A stretch of 63,714 bases of DNA from Faecalispora jeddahensis (lineage in GTDB: Bacteria; Bacillota; Clostridia; Oscillospirales; Acutalibacteraceae). Each line of letters opens with the position of its first letter. Positions within the stretch are counted from its first letter, which is position 1. Shown here one piece after another: positions 16,791 to 24,447 of this stretch. Where the stretch lies: contig NZ_CBYL010000018.1 in assembly GCF_000577335.1 (NCBI RefSeq), positions 1 to 63,714 on the forward strand, written 5' to 3'. Under the pieces are notes generated by a model. That model did not search any database. It was given only the letters and a program-made list of their open reading frames with translations, and was not told the origin of the DNA. The position numbers and the translations under genes were made by a program.

Positions 16791-16909
16791 ACCTCACGGC
16801 GTAAGCCGAAGCAAAGCTTCGGGCGCCTGAGAGAACATTGAAGCATGATAACACCGCTCAAGGTACCGCTTTTGAGGAAAGAAAATACCCTTACCGTTGT
16901 TATCATGCT
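16791..16909 (+). ncRNA. Structured leader RNA, copy B of a two-copy motif
   Basis: Helix 1: GGCG (16798-16801) with CGCC (16824-16827) enclosing CCGAAGC (16806-16812) with GCTTCGG (16816-16822), loop AAA. The tract TGAGAGAACATTGA then differs from copy A by one base. Helix 2 is 12 bp: AGCATGATAACA (16842-16853) with TGTTATCATGCT (16898-16909), around a region with a CTCAA/TTGAG hairpin. GCCG/CGGC in A versus GGCG/CGCC here, and AAA/TTT versus GAA/TTC inside, are compensatory changes that support the fold. It heads the polyphosphate operon. Confidence 0.78.
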
Positions 16910-16934
16910 ATAATCATACAATCATAAAAAGTGC

Positions 16935-16969
16935 GGATTTCTTTCCCGTCTTCAGCGGAGAAGAAATCC
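16935..16969. repeat. Intergenic palindrome family, copy R1
   Basis: GGATTTCTT (16935-16943) pairs with AAGAAATCC (16961-16969) around a CCCG/GCGG core. It lies between the structured leader and the ppx ribosome binding site. It shares its core layout with copies at 34247, 43822, 55693 and 62431. Confidence 0.6.
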
Positions 16970-17019
16970 ATCCTATTATTTGAGTATACTATTTCATATT
17001 GCAGAGGAGGGACTGTGGG

Positions 17020-18573
17020 ATGAACCGTAAAAAGGGAGGCAAAGTGGCCGCTGTCATTGACATCAGCTCGAGCATGCTGAAAATGAAAATTGCTCAGCTG
17101 CAAAAGGACAAAATCGTCACGCTGGATCGTCTGGAATACCCCGTCAAAATTGGCTCTGAGGTGTTTCACGGCGGGAAAATCAGCTTTGAAAGCCTTTGGA
17201 ATATTTCCTCCACCCTGCACGGATACAGCGACGTGATGAAGGAATACGGCGCCGAGCAGCAGCGCGTGGTGGCCACCACGGCCCTGCGCGAGGCGAAGAA
17301 CCGGGATTACATCACCGACCAGCTGAAAATTCAGAACGGGATCACCGTACAGGTTTTGGAGGACGACCAGGAAAAAACGCTGATCTACTCCGAGGTTTTG
17401 AACTCGATACAGGCCATGCCGAACTTTCCGGCCGGCAACACCCTGATTTCGTTCATCGGCACCGGCAGCATCGGGCTTTCCATTTTCGACGGAACGAATA
17501 TGATCTTCTCGCAGAACATCTCCATCGGGCCGATGAAGCTGTACAACATGCTTGGCAGCATTCAGGAAAACAGCGGCGATTTCGATACGGTGGTAGAGGA
17601 ATACCTGAATCTGATCGTGAAGCACATCCCCATTCCCGGACGCCTGAAGAGCATCCGCAACCTGGTGCTGGCAGGCAGCGAGATCGAGCTGATTGCGCGC
17701 ATTTGCAGCGTTACACCCGAGCAGGGACATTACATCATTCAGTCGGAGCTGATCGGCCGCCTGCTGCAGGAGGTTCGCGTCATGACGCCGGACTCTCTCG
17801 CCGCCAAGTACGACATCACCGACGCCAGCGCACAGGTGCTGTACCCGGTGCTGGTAATTTACATGCAGCTTTTGCAGCTGACACACGCCGACCGGGTGAT
17901 CTGCCCGAAGGTAGAGCTGTGGGACGCTCTTTTGCGCCAGATGCTGGTACCGAAAAGCAAAAAAGATTACGAAACCCACGTCGTAAACAGCGCGATTTCG
18001 TGCGCGCAGTGGATCGCCGACCGCTACCGCTGCAACCGCTCGCATTCGGACGCGGTGCGCCGTTTTTCGTGCCGGATTTTTGACAAGACAAAGAAAATCC
18101 ACGGCATGGATTACAAGAGCAGGCTGATTCTGGAGCTGGCCTGCATCCTGCACGACGCGGGGTATTACATCAATTCCAAAGAGCACCTGAACAGCACGTT
18201 CGATCTCGTCAAGAACATCGACATTTATGGCCTGACCGACCGCGAGGTGCTGATGATCGCGTTTTTGTCCAGCTACGACGAATACTGCGTGCCCAGCGAC
18301 GACGACCCGGAATTCAACCGCCTTGACAAACAGACCCGCCTAATGATTTCAAAGCTCGTGGCGATTTTCCGCCTTTCGAACGCGCTGGATAAATCGCAGA
18401 CGCAGAAGCTGGAGGATATTACGATCAAGCTGGAAAAAGACCGGCTTGTGATTACGGGCAGCAGCGACGGGAACCTGACGCTGGAAAAATGGGCGTTCGA
18501 TCTGTGCGCGCCGTTTTTCCAGGAGGTATTCGGGATTCATCCCGTACTGAAAATCAAAACGCTGATGCTTTGA
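17020..18573 (+). CDS. ppx: Exopolyphosphatase/GppA family protein with HD-like C-terminus
   Basis: 517 residues. The N-terminal ASKHA fold (VAAVIDISSSMLKMKIAQL; TALREAKNRDYI; SFIGTGSIGLSIFDG) is that of Ppx/GppA phosphatases. The C-terminal ~200 residues carry an HD-like region with LACILHDAGYYINS. It should remove terminal phosphate from polyphosphate or pppGpp. The usual DIGGGS loop reads FIGTGS, losing the Asp, a change I cannot weigh without homologues. I chose ATG 17020 because AGAGGAGGG precedes it. ppk1 follows 16 bases downstream, so synthesis and breakdown of polyphosphate are encoded together. Confidence 0.88.
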   Translation: MNRKKGGKVAAVIDISSSMLKMKIAQLQKDKIVTLDRLEYPVKIGSEVFHGGKISFESLWNISSTLHGYSDVMKEYGAEQQRVVATTALREAKNRDYITDQLKIQNGITVQVLEDDQEKTLIYSEVLNSIQAMPNFPAGNTLISFIGTGSIGLSIFDGTNMIFSQNISIGPMKLYNMLGSIQENSGDFDTVVEEYLNLIVKHIPIPGRLKSIRNLVLAGSEIELIARICSVTPEQGHYIIQSELIGRLLQEVRVMTPDSLAAKYDITDASAQVLYPVLVIYMQLLQLTHADRVICPKVELWDALLRQMLVPKSKKDYETHVVNSAISCAQWIADRYRCNRSHSDAVRRFSCRIFDKTKKIHGMDYKSRLILELACILHDAGYYINSKEHLNSTFDLVKNIDIYGLTDREVLMIAFLSSYDEYCVPSDDDPEFNRLDKQTRLMISKLVAIFRLSNALDKSQTQKLEDITIKLEKDRLVITGSSDGNLTLEKWAFDLCAPFFQEVFGIHPVLKIKTLML

Positions 18574-18589
18574 GAGAGGGGGAAACACT

Positions 18590-20707
18590 ATGGGTGAGAA
18601 CAAACAGCTCCCCTTTATCAACCGGGAACTGAGCTGGATGGATTTTAACTGGCGCGTTTTGGAGGAGGCCTTTGAAAAGGAAAATCCCGTCATGGAGCGA
18701 CTGCGGTTTTTAGGGATCACCTCTTCCAATCTGGATGAGTTTTTTATGGTGCGCGTAGCGGGCGTCAAGGCCCAGGTGCACTCGGGCTATAAAATCCCCG
18801 ATCTTTCCGGCCTGACGCCGGATGAGCTGATGGTTCGCCTGACGCGCAAAATCCGTTCGTTTACTGAGCAGCAGTATACGTCTTTGCACCGCTCGATTCT
18901 GCCGGCCCTGCGGAAGGAGAACGTCTTTTTCTGCGCGCCGAGCGACCTGAGTGAGGAACAACAGAATTTTCTTTCGGATTATTTTGACAAGATCCTGTAC
19001 CCGGTACTGACGCCGCTCGCGGTAGACCGCAGCCGCCCGTTCCCCATGCTCACAAACAAGAGCCTGAATCTGGCGGTTCGCCTGAAGGGCGAGGAGGAAT
19101 CCCTGTTTGCGGTGGTACAGGTGCCGTCGATCCTCTCCCGTTTTTTGCTGGTACCCGACCCGGAACGAAAGATTTATGTGCTGCTCGAGAATATTATCTC
19201 CTATAAAATCAACAATCTGTTCGGCATGCACCACATCGAAGCCTGCTCGCCCTTTCGATTGACGAGAAACTCTGACCTGGAAATCGACGAGGACGCCGAG
19301 GACCTTCTGACCGAGGTGCAGAAATCCATTAAAAAGCGCAAGCGCGGGCGGCCCGTGCGGCTGGAGCTTCTGCAGAACTGCGACGCCGAAATCAAGGATT
19401 TTCTTGTGGAGATGCTCGACCTGAAGCCGAACGACCTGTTCGAGGTGCCCGGGCCCATCGACCTGACATACCTGACGAAATTTGCGTCCCTGCCGGGGTA
19501 CGACGCTTTGTGCTTTGACCCGATCAAGCCCGTTTATCCCCCCGCAGCTTTCTGGGGCTATGACGATATTTTTGAGGCCATCCGGGAAAAAGACCGGATG
19601 GTGCACCACCCGTACGAAAGCTTTCAGTGCGTGGTCGATTTTGTCAGCCGCGCGGCCGATGACGCGGATGTGCTGGCCATCAAGCAGACCCTGTACCGCG
19701 TCAGCGGCCATTCCCCTATCATCGCGGCGCTGATCCGCGCGGCGGAGAACGGCAAGCAGGTAACGGTGCTGGTAGAGCTGAAAGCCCGCTTTGACGAGGA
19801 AAACAACATCAACTGGGCCAAAAAGCTGGAACAGGCCGGCTGCCACGTCATCTATGGCCTTGCGGGCCTGAAAACCCACTGCAAAATTCTGTTGGTGGTG
19901 CGGCGCGAGGAGGATGGCATCCGCCGGTACGTACACATGGGAACCGGAAATTACAACGACTCCACCGCCAAAATCTATACTGACATCGGCGTGTTCACCT
20001 GCCGCGAGCCGTACGGCATCGACGCTTCGTCGCTGTTCAACGTGCTCACCGGCTATTCCCGCCCGCCGGAATACCGCAAATTTGTGGTGGCGCCGCAGGG
20101 AATGCGCAGCGTTTTTGAGCGCATGATCCGCCGCGAAACAGAAAATGCCAAAAAGGGCCTTCCCAGCGGCATCACCGTAAAGGTAAATGCTCTGATTGAC
20201 CCGCAGATGATCGAACTGCTGTACGAAGCATCGCAGGCCGGCGTGCCGATCCACCTGATCGTGCGCGGCATGTGCAGTCTCATTCCCCGGCTGCCGGGGC
20301 TGAGCGAAACCATCACCGTGCAGAGTATTGTGGGCCAGCTTTTAGAGCACAGCCGCATTTACGCCTTTCAAAACGGGGGCGACCCCAAAATCTATATGGG
20401 CAGCGCCGACTGGATGCCCCGTAACCTGGACCGCCGGGTAGAGCTCGTGTTCCCCATTGAAGGCGAAGAGCTGAAGCGCCGCGCGTTTGAAATTCTGGAA
20501 ATTCTGCGCAGCGACAATGTCAACACACGCATGATGCAGCCGGATACGACTTACCTGCACGTCAGCCGGCGCGGCAAGGCCGCCGTCAATTGCCAGTCTT
20601 TGTTCTCCACCATGGCGAGAAAGAGCCTGACGGAACTGAAAAAATCGGAGGAAAGCAAGCTGATGGAGCCGATCCGCGATGCGGATAAGGCGAAGCGGCT
20701 CAAATAA
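18590..20707 (+). CDS. ppk1: Polyphosphate kinase 1
   Basis: 705 residues, full length for PPK1. The N-terminal FINRELSWMDFNWRVLEEA, central SFQCVVDFVSRAADD, GLKTHCKILLVVRREEDG with the phospho-acceptor His near residue 427, and the second active-site His near 587 in LLEHSRIYAF are present. It reversibly transfers ATP gamma-phosphate to polyphosphate at the membrane. ATG 18590 has GAGAGGGGG. It sits between ppx and a phosphofructokinase gene, all on one transcript with the structured leader. Confidence 0.96.
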   Translation: MGENKQLPFINRELSWMDFNWRVLEEAFEKENPVMERLRFLGITSSNLDEFFMVRVAGVKAQVHSGYKIPDLSGLTPDELMVRLTRKIRSFTEQQYTSLHRSILPALRKENVFFCAPSDLSEEQQNFLSDYFDKILYPVLTPLAVDRSRPFPMLTNKSLNLAVRLKGEEESLFAVVQVPSILSRFLLVPDPERKIYVLLENIISYKINNLFGMHHIEACSPFRLTRNSDLEIDEDAEDLLTEVQKSIKKRKRGRPVRLELLQNCDAEIKDFLVEMLDLKPNDLFEVPGPIDLTYLTKFASLPGYDALCFDPIKPVYPPAAFWGYDDIFEAIREKDRMVHHPYESFQCVVDFVSRAADDADVLAIKQTLYRVSGHSPIIAALIRAAENGKQVTVLVELKARFDEENNINWAKKLEQAGCHVIYGLAGLKTHCKILLVVRREEDGIRRYVHMGTGNYNDSTAKIYTDIGVFTCREPYGIDASSLFNVLTGYSRPPEYRKFVVAPQGMRSVFERMIRRETENAKKGLPSGITVKVNALIDPQMIELLYEASQAGVPIHLIVRGMCSLIPRLPGLSETITVQSIVGQLLEHSRIYAFQNGGDPKIYMGSADWMPRNLDRRVELVFPIEGEELKRRAFEILEILRSDNVNTRMMQPDTTYLHVSRRGKAAVNCQSLFSTMARKSLTELKKSEESKLMEPIRDADKAKRLK

Positions 20708-20726
20708 CGGAAAGGGGCCCACAACG

Positions 20727-21800
20727 ATGAGAGTTGGAATTCTGACCAGCGGAGGCGACTGCCAGGGGCTAAACGCCGCGATTCGCGCCGTAGGAAAAGC
20801 ACTTTACGAAAAATTTGAGGACGACGTTGCCATATTTGGAATCCGCGACGGATACCGCGGCCTGATGGAGGGCGATTACTGGGAGATGTCCCCCCGCGAC
20901 TTTTCCGGTATTTTAACGCTGGGGGGCACGATTCTGGGCACCTCGCGCCAGCCGTTTAAAGAGATTCGCGGCCCCGAGGGCAGCCAGAGCGAAAAGGTTG
21001 AGCAGATGAAGAAAAACTATAAGAAGCTCAGGCTCGACTGCATTGTGATTCTGGGCGGCAACGGCACCCACAAAACCGCGAACCTGCTCAGCGGGGAGGG
21101 GCTAAATGTCATCACACTGCCCAAAACCATCGACAACGACCTGTGGAACACCGAAATGACCTTCGGCTTTTCCAGCGCGGTGGAGATTGCTTCGATGGTC
21201 ATCGACTCCATCCACAGCACCGCCACGTCGCACGGGCGGGTGTTCATTGTGGAGCTGATGGGACACAAGGTGGGCTGGCTGACGCTGCACGCGGGCATCG
21301 CGGGCGGCGCAGACGCGATTCTTCTGCCCGAAATCCCCTATAACATCGATTCCATCTGCCGCGCGCTGCAGCAGAGAAAGCGTTCCGGCAAGCAGTTTTC
21401 GATTCTAGCCGTGGCGGAGGGAGCCATTTCGGACAAAGAAGCGGCCCTTTCCAAAAAAGAACTGAAAGCACAGCGGGCCAAAATGACGGAGCCCTCCCTT
21501 TCCTACCGTTTGGCCAAAGAGATCAGCGAGCGCACCGGCAACGAGGTGCGCGTGACGATTCCCGGTCATTTTCAGCGCGGCGGCAGCCCCTGTCCTTATG
21601 ACCGCGTGCTGGCGACCCGCCTTGGCACTGCTGCGGCTCAGATGATTCAGGACCGCCATTTCGGCTGCATGATGGCCCTGCAGAACCAAAAGATCGTCCC
21701 CGTTCCGCTGGGAGAGGTGGCAGGCAAGCTCAAGGCTGTTCCGCTGGACTGCGAGATGATCCAGTCCGCGCGGGACATCGGCATCAGCTTTGGCGACTGA
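20727..21800 (+). CDS. pfk: 6-phosphofructokinase with mixed-type phosphoryl-donor residues
   Basis: 357 residues. GILTSGGDCQGLNAAIRAVG, GGTILGTSRQ, PKTIDND and GHFQRGGSPCPYDRVLATRLG define the PFK-A fold. In E. coli numbering, Gly is kept at 104 (Gly113, as in ATP enzymes), but the preceding Asp103 is Asn112 (GGNGT) and position 124 is Lys133 in PKTIDND, as in PPi-dependent enzymes. Donor choice (ATP or PPi) is therefore not settled by sequence. I chose ATG 20727 behind GGAAAGGGG. It is the last gene of the ppx-ppk1 operon and ends at a strong terminator. Confidence 0.93.
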   Translation: MRVGILTSGGDCQGLNAAIRAVGKALYEKFEDDVAIFGIRDGYRGLMEGDYWEMSPRDFSGILTLGGTILGTSRQPFKEIRGPEGSQSEKVEQMKKNYKKLRLDCIVILGGNGTHKTANLLSGEGLNVITLPKTIDNDLWNTEMTFGFSSAVEIASMVIDSIHSTATSHGRVFIVELMGHKVGWLTLHAGIAGGADAILLPEIPYNIDSICRALQQRKRSGKQFSILAVAEGAISDKEAALSKKELKAQRAKMTEPSLSYRLAKEISERTGNEVRVTIPGHFQRGGSPCPYDRVLATRLGTAAAQMIQDRHFGCMMALQNQKIVPVPLGEVAGKLKAVPLDCEMIQSARDIGISFGD

Positions 21801-21848
21801 GCCTCGACGACATCAGATACAAAAAGAATCATCCCCAATATAAAAATG

Positions 21849-21889
21849 AAAAAGGCCGGATTTTCAGTGTTGAAAATCCGGCCTTTTCC
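21849..21889. terminator. Bidirectional terminator after pfk
   Basis: AAAGGCCGGATTTTCA pairs with TGAAAATCCGGCCTTT around GTGT, with A tracts before and T tracts after. It separates pfk from the convergent EamA gene. Confidence 0.92.
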
Positions 21890-21957
21890 TTGTCGTCAGG
21901 ATATGGATACTACTTTAGAAAAGTTTAAAATGCAGTTTCAGTTCCTACCCTTGAAAG

Positions 21958-22827
21958 TCAGTTAGTGTCCATCCTTTTCGGCAGCGAACTCACGACCATT
22001 CCCATAAGGATAAACACCGACCCCAGATACCCGAAAGTAGACAACTGCTCACCTAACATCAGATAGGCAGACAAAGCGGTAAAAACAGGCTCTGTGCAAA
22101 AAGCGATCGATGCAAAAACAGGAGAGATATGCTTTAATGCAATGTTTTGCAGAAGATAAGCGATAAACGTACACCCCGCTGCCAAATAAAGGATGGAAAG
22201 CCACCCGGAGGCAGATACATGATAAAGGGATTGAAAATCCTCCAGCATAACTGAAAAGGAGAGTGAAATCAGGGCAGTCACTCCTGATTGGACTGTTGAT
22301 AAAACGACAGGTTCGATTGTGCGGACAAGCTTTGCGCTGAATGTAAGTGTTACGGCTAAACAAAACGAACTGATCAGCGCCATAAGTTCACCAACCCCAA
22401 AAGCATTCTCTCCACTAATGCCACAAATGAGATACAAACCCGTAAGCACCAGCAGCACAGCGCCTGCTATTTTCTTTTCAGGCTGCGTTTTATGAACCAA
22501 GATGGCCAAAATGGGGGTAAACACCACAGACAAAGCCATCAACAGCCCGGCCGTGGTCACAGGCGCAAATTGCAGAGACAGCGTTGATAAAATAAAAGAT
22601 GCGGCTGTCATAACGCTGATTGGGATACATTTTTTCAGTTCAGTGCTGTATTTTGTCAGTATTGGAAAGAAAAACAGAACAAACAAACCAAACGATAAAA
22701 AGAAGCGGATCGTCAGACAATAAAATGGCGAGATCGATTGCAGGCCAATTTTAGTAACGGTATTTCCAACGCCCCAGAGGACGCATTCCAAAACAATAAA
22801 AGCATGATAGGCCAGCTTTTTATTCAT
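21958..22827 (-). CDS. EamA/DMT-family transporter
   Basis: 289 residues with about ten hydrophobic helices in two EamA repeats (for example LECVLWGVGNTVTKIGL near the start and LMLGEQLSTFGYLGSVFILM near the end). It is a drug/metabolite exporter of unknown substrate in the inner membrane. I chose ATG 22827 because GGAGTGAA precedes it; the ATG at 22848 directly follows a terminator T run. The gene is visibly AT-richer than its neighbours, suggesting transfer. Upstream lie a leader peptide, a three-helix leader and a terminator, so expression is attenuated. Confidence 0.88.
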   Translation of the reverse strand: MNKKLAYHAFIVLECVLWGVGNTVTKIGLQSISPFYCLTIRFFLSFGLFVLFFFPILTKYSTELKKCIPISVMTAASFILSTLSLQFAPVTTAGLLMALSVVFTPILAILVHKTQPEKKIAGAVLLVLTGLYLICGISGENAFGVGELMALISSFCLAVTLTFSAKLVRTIEPVVLSTVQSGVTALISLSFSVMLEDFQSLYHVSASGWLSILYLAAGCTFIAYLLQNIALKHISPVFASIAFCTEPVFTALSAYLMLGEQLSTFGYLGSVFILMGMVVSSLPKRMDTN

Positions 22828-22848
22828 ATTATAATTCACTCCAAACAT

Positions 22849-22950
22849 AAAAAAGTCATTGGCTGCTCACCAATGACAGAAATCCGTTTACTGCCATGTG
22901 GGCATAACGACCCACGGCTATTCCCTTTCAGGGATAGCCGTTAGCAGTAA
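22849..22950 (-). promoter_or_regulatory. Attenuator of the EamA transporter gene
   Basis: Minus strand: P1 pairs TTACTGC (22950-22944, the end of the leader peptide) with GCAGTAA (22894-22888). It encloses P2, CGGCTATCCC against GGGAATAGCCG (22940-22915), and P3, TGGG/CCCA (22914-22899). Then comes the terminator GTCATTGG/CCAATGAC with six T (22877-22849). A ribosome on the last leader codons would cover P1 and part of P2, the usual layout of ribosome-mediated attenuation. Confidence 0.75.
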
Positions 22951-22994
22951 CGATGGAGTTTATTATTTAAAATATGAATTACGGCTAAATTCAC
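22941..22994 (-). CDS. Leader peptide of the EamA transporter
   Basis: 17-residue frame, MNLAVIHILNNKLHRYC, start GTG 22994, stop TAA 22941. AAAGGAG lies 8 bases before the GTG, an ideal spacing. The last codons form one strand of helix P1 of the attenuator, and the stop codon abuts P2. Such peptides control antibiotic-resistance or transporter genes by ribosome stalling. The peptide is not dominated by one amino acid, so an antibiotic or translation-stress signal is more likely than amino-acid starvation (inference). Confidence 0.65.
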   Translation of the reverse strand: MNLAVIHILNNKLHRYC

Positions 22995-23015
22995 AGTGGC
23001 CACTCCTTTGCCTTG

Positions 23016-23044
23016 ATTGTAACAGACAAAGAAGCGGCACACAA
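23016..23044 (-). promoter_or_regulatory. Promoter of the EamA leader and gene
   Basis: Minus strand -35 TTGTGT (23044-23039), 17-base spacer, -10 TACAAT (23021-23016), just upstream of the leader-peptide ribosome binding site. Confidence 0.65.
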
Positions 23045-23174
23045 GTAGAACCGGAATTTTATTTACAATAAATTTCTGTATTCCGAAATATCCCGAAATG
23101 TCAAAAGGCTCATAGCGCGAAGTTTGCTCTTGGCCTTATAAAATTAATTCACTCCGCACGGGAAAAGTTTGCCG

Positions 23175-23648
23175 TCATTCCCCGTCCTTCGGCGCGGAAT
23201 CTTCCTGAGAAACCGCGGGCTGCTCCAAAGGAGCCTGTGGCTGGAACTGCTCCTGCGGCGCGGTCTGCAGCGCCGGAATTTCGTCTGTCGGCTCCACTCT
23301 GGGGCGGACGGAGGGGGTCTTGATGTGAAATACGATCTGAATGACAAACAGCGCCAGCGAAACAAGGCAGACCATCCAGAGATAGCTTGACCAGTGATAG
23401 ATGTCAGGGGCATTGTTGTCCGCCAGAACCCCCTGGAACATCAGGCCCATCGCCAGCGACACGCCGCACAGCAGGCTGATGAGAAGGTCCAGTCTGCCGC
23501 GCTTCGGGTACAGGGGTCTATGCTTGCTCCTCAAATAAAAATACACGCTGCGGGCCGCGTTCAGCAAAATAATCGCCAGCGCCAACAGATATGCGCTGAA
23601 ATTCCAAAGGTAATGATTCATGATATCCTGCAAGGGACTCACCGCCAT
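23175..23648 (-). CDS. Small membrane protein of unknown function
   Basis: 157 residues I do not recognise. Three hydrophobic helices are visible: about residues 17-36 (FSAYLLALAIILLNAARSVY), 53-72 (LDLLISLLCGVSLAMGLMF) and 87-108 (SSYLWMVCLVSLALFVIQIV). They are followed by a Pro/Gln/Glu-rich, probably disordered tail. ATG 23648 has GAGGGGGAGAA. It is on the same strand as the upstream rubredoxin-like gene, with a long inverted repeat between them. Confidence 0.7.
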   Translation of the reverse strand: MAVSPLQDIMNHYLWNFSAYLLALAIILLNAARSVYFYLRSKHRPLYPKRGRLDLLISLLCGVSLAMGLMFQGVLADNNAPDIYHWSSYLWMVCLVSLALFVIQIVFHIKTPSVRPRVEPTDEIPALQTAPQEQFQPQAPLEQPAVSQEDSAPKDGE

Positions 23649-23735
23649 AAACTTCTCCCCCTCTGCTTATTTTCCTTATTTTACCCATTTTCCCTGCATT
23701 TTGCAAGTAATTCCTGCGGGATTTGCGCAGATGCA

Positions 23736-23784
23736 GAGTAAGAGGGGACTGCATCCTTGGTAAGGATGCAGTCCCCTCTTACTC
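23736..23784. repeat. 23-bp perfect inverted repeat
   Basis: GAGTAAGAGGGGACTGCATC... at 23736-23758 is repeated as its exact complement at 23762-23784 with a 3-base loop. It overlaps the last two bases of the rubredoxin-like stop codon. There is no T tract on either side, so a standard intrinsic terminator is unlikely; it may be a transcript-end stabiliser or a cruciform site. Confidence 0.85.
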
Positions 23785-23944
23785 ATCTTTGTCTTAATTC
23801 AATAAACTGCTCGCTATCGGACCCGCACCGGGGACATCGAAAATCCTGGGGAAGCTCACTGCCGATAAAAATATATCCGCAGATTCTGCATCGAAATCTC
23901 TTCTGGTTTTCCGAGAGCATGTCGTTCTGTCCGTTTTCCTGCAT
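23783..23944 (-). CDS. Small rubredoxin-like protein
   Basis: 53 residues. Two CxxC knuckles, CRICGYIFIG (C19, C22) and CPRCGSDSEQF (C37, C40), match the rubredoxin-like domain at the end of rubrerythrins, which binds one iron with four cysteines. The first ~16 residues are polar. ATG 23944 has AAAGGGGAAG seven bases upstream. It may be an electron carrier or a zinc-ribbon protein; sequence alone does not decide. It lies between comEA-like and membrane-protein genes on the same strand. Confidence 0.75.
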   Translation of the reverse strand: MQENGQNDMLSENQKRFRCRICGYIFIGSELPQDFRCPRCGSDSEQFIELRQR

Positions 23945-24010
23945 TGGATCTTCCCCTTTCTTATGTAGATATCAAAACCTGTGCGGGGCAGTCGGCCCCG
24001 TCGGGGGTTT

Positions 24011-24430
24011 TCACTCTGCTGCTTCCACCGTCACAAGCTCTTTGAGCTTTTCAAATGTTTTTTCACCGATTCCGTCCACCTGCATCAGCTCCTCCGTGCT
24101 CTGGAAGGCCCCGACGGATTCGCGGTAAGCGATGATCTTCTGCGCTGTTGCCGGACCAATTCCGGGCAGCGTTTCCAGCTCTTCGGCATCTGCCGTATTC
24201 AGATTGACCAGCGCGGTCTGCTCCACCGGCTCCGGCTCGTAGCCCTCCGGCTGAGAAGCGTCGTCCGGTGCGGAGAAACCCGCCGCCTGCGCCGCAGAAG
24301 AAAGGTCTGTTTTCACCACGGCCGTCAGCGTTACCTGCGGCACAAACAGCACGTTATACCCGATCATCAAGGCGCAGAGAATGATCGCGACGGCAAGCAA
24401 CCAGCGAACCTGACGGGCATCCTGATCCAT
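24011..24430 (-). CDS. ComEA-like helix-hairpin-helix protein
   Basis: 139 residues. A membrane anchor (VRWLLAVAIILCALMIGYNVL) is followed by a spacer and a C-terminal ComEA domain: VNLNTADAEELETLPGIGPA and QVDGIGEKTFEKLKEL form the paired helix-hairpin-helix motifs. In competent Firmicutes ComEA binds DNA outside the membrane. ComEC is not in the window, so competence is not proven. It lies 17 bases downstream of the HAD hydrolase gene. Confidence 0.85.
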   Translation of the reverse strand: MDQDARQVRWLLAVAIILCALMIGYNVLFVPQVTLTAVVKTDLSSAAQAAGFSAPDDASQPEGYEPEPVEQTALVNLNTADAEELETLPGIGPATAQKIIAYRESVGAFQSTEELMQVDGIGEKTFEKLKELVTVEAAE

Positions 24431-24447
24431 TCTTCCACCGCCACCCC

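Noticed and set aside
16903-18186. 427-codon minus-strand frame opposite ppx
   Set aside because: Antisense to a well-supported Ppx protein and overlapping the structured leader; no family match.
18710-20254. 514-codon minus-strand frame opposite ppk1
   Set aside because: Antisense shadow of PPK1, whose catalytic motifs are intact on the plus strand.
22849-22950. Known metabolite riboswitch or T-box for the EamA gene
   Set aside because: No T-box AGGGTGG block or known aptamer core; the leader peptide with overlapping helices explains the layout better.
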